A stretch of 9,554 bases of DNA from JANNRR01 sp031401675 (GTDB taxonomy: Bacteria > Pseudomonadota > Alphaproteobacteria > Rhodobacterales > Rhodobacteraceae): positions 1 through 9,554 of the forward strand of contig JANNRR010000189.1 of NCBI GenBank assembly GCA_031401675.1, in the 5' to 3' direction. Made by a program: the position numbers and the translations under genes. The notes under the pieces are model-generated. The model was given only the letters and a program-made list of their open reading frames with translations. It ran no database searches and was not told the DNA's origin. Shown piece by piece: positions 1 through 6,293 of the stretch. Every line of letters starts with the position of its first letter. Within the stretch, counting starts at the first letter, position 1.

Positions 1-120
1 GAAACGGCCAAGATCAACGCCGTCGATCCTCTCGCATGGCTGGCCGACACCATCGCCCGCATCCCGGACTACAAGATCACAAAGGTCGACGACCTGCTCC
101 CATGGCGCTGGAACGGATAG
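1..120 (+). CDS. IS66 family transposase (TnpC), C-terminal end only
   Basis: The frame is open from the window edge to a TAG at 118-120 and gives 39 residues. It reads ETAKINAVDPLAWLADTIAR followed by a short tail ending LLPWRWNG. This is the characteristic C-terminal domain of IS66-family DDE transposases, which typically have 'ETAKLN.VDP.AWL..VL.RI..' and end in 'LLPWNW'. The gene starts upstream of the window, so its integrity cannot be judged. A terminus matching the IS66 inverted repeat lies 20 bases after the stop, which supports the call. Recognition rests on memory of the family motif, not on a search. Confidence 0.87.
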   Translation, partial: ETAKINAVDPLAWLADTIARIPDYKITKVDDLLPWRWNG

Positions 121-140
121 CGGTCAGACCGGACGCTTAC
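1..140 (+). mobile_element. right end of an IS66-family insertion sequence
   Basis: The element is taken to end at 140. Bases 121-140, read on the opposite strand, begin GTAAGCGTCCGGTC. This matches the GTAAGCG start typical of IS66-family terminal inverted repeats. IS66 elements usually make 8-bp target duplications, so GTTGAGAC at 141-148 is the predicted right copy. The left end and left copy are outside the window. The element lies 78 bases beyond the stop codon of the last gene of the minus-strand operon, so it sits at the operon's 3' edge and not inside a visible gene. Confidence 0.72.
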
Positions 141-218
141 GTTGAGACGGCCCAATCTTGCTCGATCCTCGAATACTTCCGCTCCACCCCACAAATTGAG
201 AATGACCCTGTTCAAGGG

Positions 219-1304
219 CTAAGCGACACCCGCAACGAAGGACGGATCGCAGGCCGCAAACGCGGTGTGGCCCGCAGCGTCGATGAGCGTCACGCCACCC
301 GGGGCGCGGACGATGTCGGTCACCGCGCCAAAGCCCTCTGGAACGGACGCAATCCCGAACATGTAGCAAACGGTCAAAGGCACATCCGGCGTCAGGTTGA
401 CGGTTGTGGGGCTGCCCGTGCGCGACACCGGATTTTCGGCGATGGAAGCTTTGTGGCCAAGGTGGAAATAGGCGCAAATCTCTTCTAGCCCGATCACCCG
501 GCGGTGCCTGCCGTTCCACGGCGCATAGTCGCGGCCGCCATTGCTGAACCAGACCAGTGTCTGCGGCAAGACGCGCGGATTCTTCAGCCCGAACCAAACC
601 CAGCCTTCTGCCGAAGTCGCGGCTGTCCAAGCGAATTCCGGTCTCTGGTCGGCGACCACCATCCAGAGCGCTTCAAGGCCTTCGGGACTGGGGAAGATCG
701 TAAGGTCCACAGTGCCGCCATCGGCCCGCTGCGCATTGTGCAAGTCGGTGATCGTCTGCCCATTTTGCAGCAAGGGTCGGCCCAAAGGCGGAACTTCGAC
801 CGGGTCGGGCGGTGTCAGAGCCATGGACCAAGGCGAGAAGGCGATCTTCAATTCGCTGTCTGCCCGCAGCATGGCGTGATGTCCGATTGGTATCTGGCCG
901 CTGCCGCCGGTAAGCGTGTGACGCTGATAGACGACCCTTTCGCCCTTGCGCAGTTCGACCTGCTTGGTGACCGTCGCGCCCATCACATCGCCATCAAGCG
1001 TTGCTTCCAGCCGGTTGGTGAGATCACCGGTGACATTCCATGCGCCATTGGCAGGCAGCCCGTGGATCAAGGGCATGTCCGGCAAAAGATCGCTGGAGCC
1101 AAACGGGGCGCACAGGAAGTCGCCCCGAAGCACGCGAATGATCGGCGGGATGTCCGGGGCGAGGGCTTCGTCGACCCAAGGTGCTACATGCATCGGCATG
1201 ATCCGGCGCCCGTCAGCCAGCGTAAAGGAAACGTCGGACAGGTGCCCGCCAATCTGTGTCATGGAAAGCGATGCGAGATCGGAATGGATCGGAAAAGTCG
1301 CCAT
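219..1304 (-). CDS. galactose-mutarotase-like protein of unknown specificity
   Basis: This is the last gene of the sugar-transport operon and encodes 361 residues. The start is set at ATG 1304 because GGAG (1317-1314) lies 9 bases upstream. In-frame TTG 1322 and ATG 1319 sit in the T tract of a terminator hairpin and lack a ribosome site. There is no signal peptide, so the protein is expected in the cytoplasm. It resembles the aldose-1-epimerase/galactose mutarotase fold. Features include LRGDFLCAPFG (59-69), HG...W (81-89), GHHAML (141-146), VWFSNGGRDYAPWNGRHRR (251-269) and LEE (273-275). Histidines and the late Glu are typical catalytic choices in mutarotases, but I cannot assign them firmly. 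Its position after a binding-protein gene suggests anomer conversion of the imported sugar. It is not a clear match to GalM or RhaU (which is about 100 residues). The family assignment is moderate and the coding call is strong. Confidence 0.82.
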   Translation of the reverse strand: MATFPIHSDLASLSMTQIGGHLSDVSFTLADGRRIMPMHVAPWVDEALAPDIPPIIRVLRGDFLCAPFGSSDLLPDMPLIHGLPANGAWNVTGDLTNRLEATLDGDVMGATVTKQVELRKGERVVYQRHTLTGGSGQIPIGHHAMLRADSELKIAFSPWSMALTPPDPVEVPPLGRPLLQNGQTITDLHNAQRADGGTVDLTIFPSPEGLEALWMVVADQRPEFAWTAATSAEGWVWFGLKNPRVLPQTLVWFSNGGRDYAPWNGRHRRVIGLEEICAYFHLGHKASIAENPVSRTGSPTTVNLTPDVPLTVCYMFGIASVPEGFGAVTDIVRAPGGVTLIDAAGHTAFAACDPSFVAGVA

Positions 1305-1319
1305 TGAAACGCGCTCCAT

Positions 1320-1355
1320 CAAAAAGACCGGCTGGCGCAGTGACGCGCCAGCCGG
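1320..1355 (-). terminator. intra-operon hairpin plus T tract (terminator or mRNA stabiliser)
   Basis: A perfect 11-bp stem, CCGGCTGGCGC (1328-1338) paired with GCGCCAGCCGG (1345-1355), encloses a 6-base loop. On the minus strand it is followed by TCTTTTTG (1327-1320). It starts 13 bases after the TAA of the binding-protein gene and ends just before the ribosome site of the mutarotase-like gene. It has the form of a Rho-independent terminator. At this position it would cut transcription after the binding protein and also protect that transcript's 3' end. This is a common arrangement that makes binding protein more abundant than downstream products. Confidence 0.85.
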
Positions 1356-1368
1356 ATGATTGTCAGGG

Positions 1369-2409
1369 TTACTCTTTCGCGGCCGCTTCGATGTTATCCT
1401 TGTTGTAGATCGAGAACGGTCCCATCAGGATCCGCAGGCCCACATCACGGGTCGGATCTTTGGTGATGGTGAATTCGCCCATGCGGCCGGCCGTGAAGGT
1501 TGCGCCTTCCTCTGCCTTCAGCGTGCCGGTGGCCAGCTGATAGGCGGTCTGGTAGGTCAGATAGCCCAGATCGACAAAGCTCCAGAGCGCGAACTCGGGG
1601 GCGCAACCGTTCTGCGTATAGGCAAGCATTTCGCTTGGACTGCCAAGACCGGAGATCTTGATCGTGTCGCAAAGGCCTTCGTCCTGCAGCGCCTTGGCAC
1701 CGGCGACTATACCCACCGAGGTCGGCGACATGATCAGTTTCATGTCCGGGTATTTGTCGATCAGCGCGTTGGCCTGGTCATAGCTTTCTTCCGACTGGTC
1801 ATTGCCATAGACCGTCGCCAGAAATTCGAGCTTGGCGTACTTCGGATCCTTGAGCGCATCCATCATGGCGGCGATCCAGGCGTTTTGGTTGGCCGCATCC
1901 GGAGAGGCCGAAAGAATGGCAAACTTGCCACCTTCTGCGCCAAGGATCGACAGGGCCATGTCGGCCATGACCGTGCCGGTTTCGGCAAAATCCACCTGGG
2001 CGACGAACACGGCTTCGCCCTCGGCCGACGGAATCGGCGAGTCCCACGTGACGATCTTGATGCCCTTTTCAACCGCGGCCTTGACGGCCGGGACGATCTG
2101 GTCGCCGGAATTGTTCGAGATCATGATCGCGCCGACACCCTGTGTCGTGGCGTTCGTGATGATCTCGATCTGACCGGCAACGCTGTTCTCGGGCGTGGGT
2201 CCAAGGAACTGAAGCGGCTTGGTGTTGCCCAGTTCCTTTTCCGCTTCCAGCGCACCCGCATGGGCTTGATCGAACGGCAGGATGCCCAAGAACTTCGGCA
2301 GCAGCACCATGTCGAGATCAGCGCCCGGAGTCGCTTGCGCCAAGGCACCTTGACCCATGGCTAGCACCATCGCCGCAGCGGCGGAGGTGGCGAGTAGATA
2401 CTTTTTCAT
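1369..2409 (-). CDS. RhaS/LsrB-type periplasmic sugar-binding protein (CUT2 ABC importer)
   Basis: This 346-residue protein is the substrate receptor of the importer and delivers a sugar-like ligand from the periplasm to the permeases. Residues 1-24 form a signal peptide (MKKYLL, then an Ala-rich core) with ALA|Q cleavage at 24/25. No lipobox is seen. The mature part is a type I periplasmic-binding fold close to rhamnose-binding RhaS: LLPKFLGILPFD (36-47), TWDSP (121-125), FAILSASPDAANQNAWI (163-179), SPTSVGI (228-234) and SFVDLGYL (277-284). It also resembles autoinducer-2 receptor LsrB. Of the LsrB ligand residues I recall (K, D, D, Q, P, A), the likely equivalents are K39, D123, N174, Q175, P229 and S231. 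Two of these differ, which argues against AI-2. The start overlaps the upstream permease stop as ATGA, and GGGAGAGAG precedes it. The family is sure; the substrate is not. Confidence 0.94.
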   Translation of the reverse strand: MKKYLLATSAAAAMVLAMGQGALAQATPGADLDMVLLPKFLGILPFDQAHAGALEAEKELGNTKPLQFLGPTPENSVAGQIEIITNATTQGVGAIMISNNSGDQIVPAVKAAVEKGIKIVTWDSPIPSAEGEAVFVAQVDFAETGTVMADMALSILGAEGGKFAILSASPDAANQNAWIAAMMDALKDPKYAKLEFLATVYGNDQSEESYDQANALIDKYPDMKLIMSPTSVGIVAGAKALQDEGLCDTIKISGLGSPSEMLAYTQNGCAPEFALWSFVDLGYLTYQTAYQLATGTLKAEEGATFTAGRMGEFTITKDPTRDVGLRILMGPFSIYNKDNIEAAAKE

Positions 2410-3371
2410 GTCTCTCTCCCTTTAAACTGCAGTTTGACTGTCTGTGCTATGTTCGGAGCCAGAACAGACAGGATCAGCAAGGCCCCGATCACGCTTGTCT
2501 GGGTGTTGCCAGTGATGCTGGCGAGACCCATTCCGTTGCGGAGGTTCAGGATCACAAGGATCGAAAGGCCGACCCCCACGATCGTGCCTGAACCGCCGAA
2601 AATGCTGACACCGCCCAGAAGGACGATGGTGATGACGTCAAGTTCAAACCCGGTGGCCATGTCGCCGCGCACCGAGCCAAGCCGTGCCGCATACAGAATC
2701 CCGGCAAGGGCCGCGACCGTGCCGGAGGCGGCAAAGAGCGCCATCTTGATCAGCTTCACCCGCACGCCCGAATAGCGCGCCGCCTGCGCGTTGTTGCCGA
2801 TCACATAGACCAGCCTGCCGAAGGCAGAGCCATGCAGCGTGATGGCGACGACGATGAAGAGGAGGACGAAGATCAAGATCGACAGGGTCAGCGGACCAAG
2901 GACTGGTTGCTGGCCAAGCGCGTTGAACCATTCGGGGAACCCGCCGATGGCACGATCCTCGACGAATATGCGGGCGACGCCGCGATACCCGATCAGCCCC
3001 GCCAACGTCACCGCCAAAGAGGGCAGTCCGACATAGGCGATCCAGAACCCGTTGAACAGTCCGGCCACAAGGCCCGACAGCAGCGCCACTCCGATCGCAA
3101 CCGGCATCGATACGCCAGCCTGGAACAGGTAGGCCAGCACACAGGCCGCCAGCCCCATGATCGAAGCCACCGACAGGTCTATTTCGCCATTGATGATGAT
3201 CAGCGTCATGATCAGCGCAAGGATCACCTTCTCGATCGACAGCTGGAACAGGTTCACGATATTGTCGACGCCAAGGTAGAAAGGCGAGCGGATCACGTTC
3301 ATCGCCACAATGGCGATGAGCACGGCCAAAAGCAGCCCTTCCCAGCTTTTGAGGCGACCAAGGAGCGTCAT
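2406..3371 (-). CDS. CUT2 sugar ABC transporter permease 2 (RhaQ-like)
   Basis: This 321-residue inner-membrane protein forms one half of the translocation channel with the upstream permease. It belongs to the BPD_transp_2 family (RbsC, LsrC/LsrD, RhaP/RhaQ) and has many hydrophobic segments, among them about 12-27, 49-60, 90-106, 161-177, 210-227 and 294-307. Conserved CUT2 landmarks are NGEIDLSVAS (61-70), VYVIGNNAQAARYSGV (188-203, the cytoplasmic loop that meets the ATPase) and LLGGVSIFGGSGTIVG (251-266). The length is normal for the family. The ATG at 3371 overlaps the TGA of the preceding permease as ATGA, and the TGA of this gene overlaps the ATG of the binding-protein gene in the same way. 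This implies translational coupling. Confidence 0.95.
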   Translation of the reverse strand: MTLLGRLKSWEGLLLAVLIAIVAMNVIRSPFYLGVDNIVNLFQLSIEKVILALIMTLIIINGEIDLSVASIMGLAACVLAYLFQAGVSMPVAIGVALLSGLVAGLFNGFWIAYVGLPSLAVTLAGLIGYRGVARIFVEDRAIGGFPEWFNALGQQPVLGPLTLSILIFVLLFIVVAITLHGSAFGRLVYVIGNNAQAARYSGVRVKLIKMALFAASGTVAALAGILYAARLGSVRGDMATGFELDVITIVLLGGVSIFGGSGTIVGVGLSILVILNLRNGMGLASITGNTQTSVIGALLILSVLAPNIAQTVKLQFKGRET

Positions 3372-4423
3372 GTCTTGACCGCCCCCGCTTTCGCGTCATC
3401 CGGCTTTGCGGCAATGCGCCTGAGTTCGCCGCGCGCCCAAAGCGCCCTGAGACGCTGCAGGATCACCGCGTCGCTGGCAACCGCTAGCAGGATCAGCAGA
3501 CCAAGCACCGCATCGCGCCAGAACTCGCTGATCTGCAGCCTGAACAGGCTTTGCTCCAGAATGCCGATCAGCACTGCGCCGAGCAGGGCCCCGACCACGG
3601 TTCCCGAGCCACCAAAGATGTTGACGCCGCCGACCACTACCGCCGCGACGACGGCCAGTTCCATTCCTCGTGCCGCTTCGACGGTGATATTGCCAAACCG
3701 TGCCAGCGTGACAAAGCCCGCAAGGCCCGCCAGCGCGCCAGACAGCACAAACGCGATGAAGATCACCCGCCGCATCGGTAAACCGATCAGGATGGCCGCA
3801 TCGGGATTGGAGCCGACGGCATAGAACTGGCGACCGATCTTCAGATAGCTGGTCGCCAGTTGGAAGAACACCACGATCGCGACGGCGATCATGAACAGCG
3901 CGCGGATATCGAATTCGCCGATTGACAGGAAATTGACACGCGGCAGATCGACCAGCCAAATCGGCAGGCTGTCGGTCGTTACGGTCTTTGCGCCCGAAAA
4001 GTCGACCAGCATGCCACGGAAGATTGCCAGTGTGCCCAGCGTCACGATGATCGACGGCACGCCCGCAAAGGCGACCAGCAAGCCGTTGATGGTGCCAAGA
4101 CCCGCGCCAATACCAACCGCAATCAGGACCGCCAGCATCGGATGCAGATCATTGTTGGCGGCGATCAGCGTTCCGACGATATAGGCCGTGCAGCCCGCAA
4201 TCGAGCCTACGGACAGATCGATGTTCCGTGTCAGCACGACCAGCGTCTGGCCTACCGCCATGATGGCGATGACGGTGACGCTGGAAGAGATGCGGTTGAA
4301 CGTGCGCTCGGTGTAATAGTTGTCGATCAGTGAGCCGAAGATGATGATGGCGACGATAATCAGCAGCAGCAGAATGAGTTCGCGCACCTGCTCGGGCCGG
4401 ACACGGCGTTGAAGCCAGTTCAT
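3368..4423 (-). CDS. CUT2 sugar ABC transporter permease 1 (RhaP-like)
   Basis: This 351-residue inner-membrane permease is a paralogue of the next gene and its expected partner in a heterodimeric channel. CUT2 landmarks are TRNIDLSVGSI (65-75), FAGVPSIIVTLGT (119-131), FYAVGSNPDAAILIGLP (200-216, the coupling loop) and VGGVNIFGGSGTVVGALLG (264-282). Hydrophobic segments include about 15-33, 49-64, 96-119, 174-190, 219-237 and 304-320. The C-terminus carries a charged tail of about 25 residues after the last membrane segment. The start ATG at 4423 overlaps the ATPase TGA as ATGA. Two separate permease genes, in place of one homodimeric permease as in ribose systems, are typical of rhamnose and AI-2 importers. 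Confidence 0.95.
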   Translation of the reverse strand: MNWLQRRVRPEQVRELILLLLIIVAIIIFGSLIDNYYTERTFNRISSSVTVIAIMAVGQTLVVLTRNIDLSVGSIAGCTAYIVGTLIAANNDLHPMLAVLIAVGIGAGLGTINGLLVAFAGVPSIIVTLGTLAIFRGMLVDFSGAKTVTTDSLPIWLVDLPRVNFLSIGEFDIRALFMIAVAIVVFFQLATSYLKIGRQFYAVGSNPDAAILIGLPMRRVIFIAFVLSGALAGLAGFVTLARFGNITVEAARGMELAVVAAVVVGGVNIFGGSGTVVGALLGAVLIGILEQSLFRLQISEFWRDAVLGLLILLAVASDAVILQRLRALWARGELRRIAAKPDDAKAGAVKT

Positions 4424-5979
4424 GCCGCCACCTCGCCGAGGCTTTGCCCCATCGCGGCAGTCATGACAGATTCCTGATTTGCCTCGGCGCGGTCGAAGAT
4501 CGCCATCTGCCGGCCCTCTCGCATCACCAGAACGCGATCGCTCATCATCAGCACTTCTGACAGGTCGGACGAGATCAGGATGATCCCGATGCCTTCGGCG
4601 GCGAGTTCCCCGATCATCGCATGGACTTCGGCCTTGGCCCCGACATCGACGCCGCGCGTCGGCTCGTCAAGGATCAGCACGTCCGGTTTCGTGTTCAGCC
4701 ACTTGGACAGCATCACCTTCTGTTGGTTGCCGCCGGACAGCTTCGATACTGCAAGGTCAACGGTGGCAGTGCGGATGGCAAGCCGCTCGCGGAACATTTC
4801 GGCCGTCGCCCGCTCCAGCGAGCGGCGGATCAGGCCGAAGCGGTTGAGATAGCGTTTGAGGATTGGCAGCGTGATGTTGGATGAGATCGACTGCGGCATC
4901 GAAAGCCCAAGTTGCCGACGATCTTCCGAGACATAGGCGATCTTGAGATCCATCCCCTGCCGCGGCGACTTTACCACAACCGGTTTGCCGTTCAGCACGA
5001 TGGTGCCCGATGTCGCCGGCTCGATGCCAAACAGCGCAAGGCCAATATCGGTGCGGCCCGCGCCGATCAGGCCGGCAAAGCCCAGCACTTCGCCGCGATG
5101 CAACTCGAAATTCACATCGCTGAACTTGCCCTCGCGGCCCAGCCCCTTGACCGACAGCAGCGTCTCGCCCCGTGTCGTCGCGGGTCGCGGCTCCAGCAGC
5201 CCCATCTCGCGGCCCACCATGTCGGCAATCGCGCCGCGCGTCGTGGCGTCGGCCCTTTTTCGGGTCGAGATCAGCTTGCCGTCGCGGAACACCGTGACTT
5301 TGTCGGTAATTTCGAACACTTCTTCCAAGCGGTGGCTTACGAACAGGATTGCGACTCCTTTCGCGCGCAACTCCCGCACCAGCCGGAACAGTTGCGCCAC
5401 TTCATGAGCCGACAGCGAGGCTGTGGGTTCGTCCATGATCAGCACACGCACGTTCAGCGAGATGGCCTTTGCGATCTCGACTGACTGCTGCGCCGCAAGG
5501 GTCAGTCCGCGCGCCGCGCTGCGCACATCTATAGCGACGCCGAGTTCGGCAAGAATGGCTTCGGCATCGCGGTGCAGCTTGCCCCAGCGGATCACCGCGC
5601 CGCGATCCTGATGGCTGACAAAGATGTTTTCGGCCACGTCGAGATCGGGAAACAGCAGCGGCTCCTGATAGATCGCGGCGATGCCAAGCCGCTGCGCTTC
5701 TGCTGCGCTGGCGATTACGACGGGTTTGCCGTCGATCTGAATATCGCCCCGATCCGGCTTGTGTACGCCGGTGATGATCTTGATGAGCGTTGACTTGCCT
5801 GCGCCGTTCTCGCCCAGCAGGGCGTGGACTTCGCCAGGGAACAGTTCAAGCGAAACGTCTTCCAACGCCTGCGTGGCGCCGAAACGCTTGGCAATTTTGC
5901 TAATGCGCAGCACCGGCAGAGACGGATCAATGCCGGATGCTGTTGCCAGTTCGGGTCGCGCAGGTTCCCGATCAGACAC
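4420..5979 (-). CDS. CUT2 sugar ABC transporter, double-domain ATPase (RhaT-like)
   Basis: This 519-residue ATPase powers sugar import at the cytoplasmic face. It is two fused nucleotide-binding domains, as in RbsA, XylG and LsrA. Domain 1 has Walker A GENGAGKST (56-64), Q-loop YQEP (104-107), a degenerate signature LTLAAQQSVEIAKA (159-172), Walker B VLIMDEPT (179-186) and switch His216. Domain 2 has a degenerate Walker A GLIGAGRTD (303-311) without the Lys-Ser/Thr pair, an intact signature LSGGNQQK (414-421) and Walker B VLILDEPT (434-441), and no switch His. This one-good-site pattern is normal in the family. The start is GTG at 5979, with GGGGAGG ending 9 bases upstream. It is the first gene of the operon and lies 60-70 bases below a candidate promoter. 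The family is certain. The rhamnose branch is suggested by AYVSEDRRQLGLSMP (348-362). Confidence 0.96.
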   Translation of the reverse strand: MSDREPARPELATASGIDPSLPVLRISKIAKRFGATQALEDVSLELFPGEVHALLGENGAGKSTLIKIITGVHKPDRGDIQIDGKPVVIASAAEAQRLGIAAIYQEPLLFPDLDVAENIFVSHQDRGAVIRWGKLHRDAEAILAELGVAIDVRSAARGLTLAAQQSVEIAKAISLNVRVLIMDEPTASLSAHEVAQLFRLVRELRAKGVAILFVSHRLEEVFEITDKVTVFRDGKLISTRKRADATTRGAIADMVGREMGLLEPRPATTRGETLLSVKGLGREGKFSDVNFELHRGEVLGFAGLIGAGRTDIGLALFGIEPATSGTIVLNGKPVVVKSPRQGMDLKIAYVSEDRRQLGLSMPQSISSNITLPILKRYLNRFGLIRRSLERATAEMFRERLAIRTATVDLAVSKLSGGNQQKVMLSKWLNTKPDVLILDEPTRGVDVGAKAEVHAMIGELAAEGIGIILISSDLSEVLMMSDRVLVMREGRQMAIFDRAEANQESVMTAAMGQSLGEVAA

Positions 5980-6048
5980 GCTGGTTCGCCTCCCCTGTGT
6001 GTTCAGTGGATCGACCCATGCAGATCTTGCACATCCCGATCACCCGAG

Positions 6049-6076
6049 ACTATATTAAAGATTGAAACGTTATCAA
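6049..6076 (-). promoter_or_regulatory. candidate sigma70-type promoter for the transport operon
   Basis: On the minus strand a -35 box TTGATA (6076-6071) is followed by a 16-base spacer and a -10 box TATAGT (6054-6049). This would place the transcript start near 6042, leaving about 60 bases of leader before the GTG at 5979. The -35 box lies inside a LacI-type palindrome, so repressor binding there would block polymerase. The assignment is by eye from consensus similarity. Confidence 0.55.
6062..6076. promoter_or_regulatory. LacI-type operator candidate, transport-operon side
   Basis: TTGAAACGTTATCAA has perfect outer arms TTGA/TCAA around an AACGTTA core that resembles LacI/GalR-family operators, which often have a central CG flanked by A/T-rich arms. 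It covers the -35 box of the minus-strand promoter. A near copy lies at 6239-6253 over the opposing promoter, which suggests one regulator for both directions. No regulator gene is in the window. Confidence 0.5.
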
Positions 6077-6212
6077 GATTGCCAAGCCGAGAGGGCGTAA
6101 CTTTCTTGGGAAACTTCTTCGACCTCGAACGTGCCGCAGACGCAGCATCGCCACATCGGATTGGCTTCCAACGGCTTCAGTGTAGAAGTGCCAAAGCTAA
6201 CGGCCGCCACCC

Positions 6213-6240
6213 TTGCATTCCGCAGGGCCTTTGCTAGTTT
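6213..6240 (+). promoter_or_regulatory. candidate promoter for the GMC oxidoreductase operon
   Basis: A -35-like TTGCAT (6213-6218), a 16-base spacer and a -10-like TAGTTT (6235-6240) predict a start near 6247, about 45 bases before the ATG at 6294. The -10 box is weak. An operator candidate begins at the end of the -10 box and covers the predicted start site. Confidence 0.4.
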
Positions 6241-6253
6241 GAAAACGGTATCA
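6239..6253. promoter_or_regulatory. LacI-type operator candidate, oxidoreductase side
   Basis: TTGAAAACGGTATCA fits the general LacI-family pattern WTGNAANCGNWNNCW at every position. That pattern is best known from the CcpA cre box, and family members share similar half sites. It matches the 6062-6076 element at 13 of 14 aligned bases if one A is allowed as an insertion. It overlaps the predicted transcription start of the plus-strand operon, a classic repression position. The actual regulator is unknown. Confidence 0.5.
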
Positions 6254-6293
6254 TTTTGCCTCACAGACTGCCGACGATCAGGAGAGAACGTGG

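Larger units (their letters stand above)
5980..6293. other. divergent intergenic control region
   Basis: This is 314 bases between the GTG of the ATPase gene and the ATG of the GMC oxidoreductase gene, which run away from each other. It contains the two promoter candidates and the two related operator candidates listed separately. The middle part, about 6077-6212, has a CCAAG (6082-6086) and CTTGG (6105-6109) inverted pair. It has no convincing gene. A 63-codon minus frame there starts within the plus-strand leader and lacks a clear ribosome site. Confidence 0.7.

Noticed and set aside
504..1307. Long plus-strand open frames opposite the mutarotase-like gene
   Set aside because: They are rich in Arg, Pro and His, have no family motifs and lie antisense to a gene with a good ribosome site and clear conserved motifs. 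They are shadows of GC-rich coding DNA.
1360..2364. A 334-codon plus-strand open frame opposite the binding-protein gene
   Set aside because: It is Arg/Gly/His-biased with no recognisable domain. The minus strand encodes a complete binding protein with a signal peptide.
2832..3824. A 330-codon plus-strand open frame opposite the permeases
   Set aside because: The composition (runs of Asp, Glu, His, Gln and Arg) is what hydrophobic permease codons give in antisense.
1369..5979. Autoinducer-2 (Lsr) uptake operon
   Set aside because: The gene order resembles lsrACDB, but the binding protein differs at likely AI-2 contact residues and no lsrK, lsrR, lsrF or lsrG is seen. The ATPase motifs look more like RhaT.
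1369..5979. Firm assignment as rhamnose transporter with gene symbols
   Set aside because: Family similarity is good, but no rhamnose kinase, isomerase or RhaU is present to fix the substrate, so gene symbols were left empty.
6073..6264. A 63-codon minus-strand open frame in the divergent intergenic region, with a short Cys cluster
   Set aside because: It overlaps both operator candidates, has no clear ribosome site and resembles no family. The Cys cluster alone is not enough.
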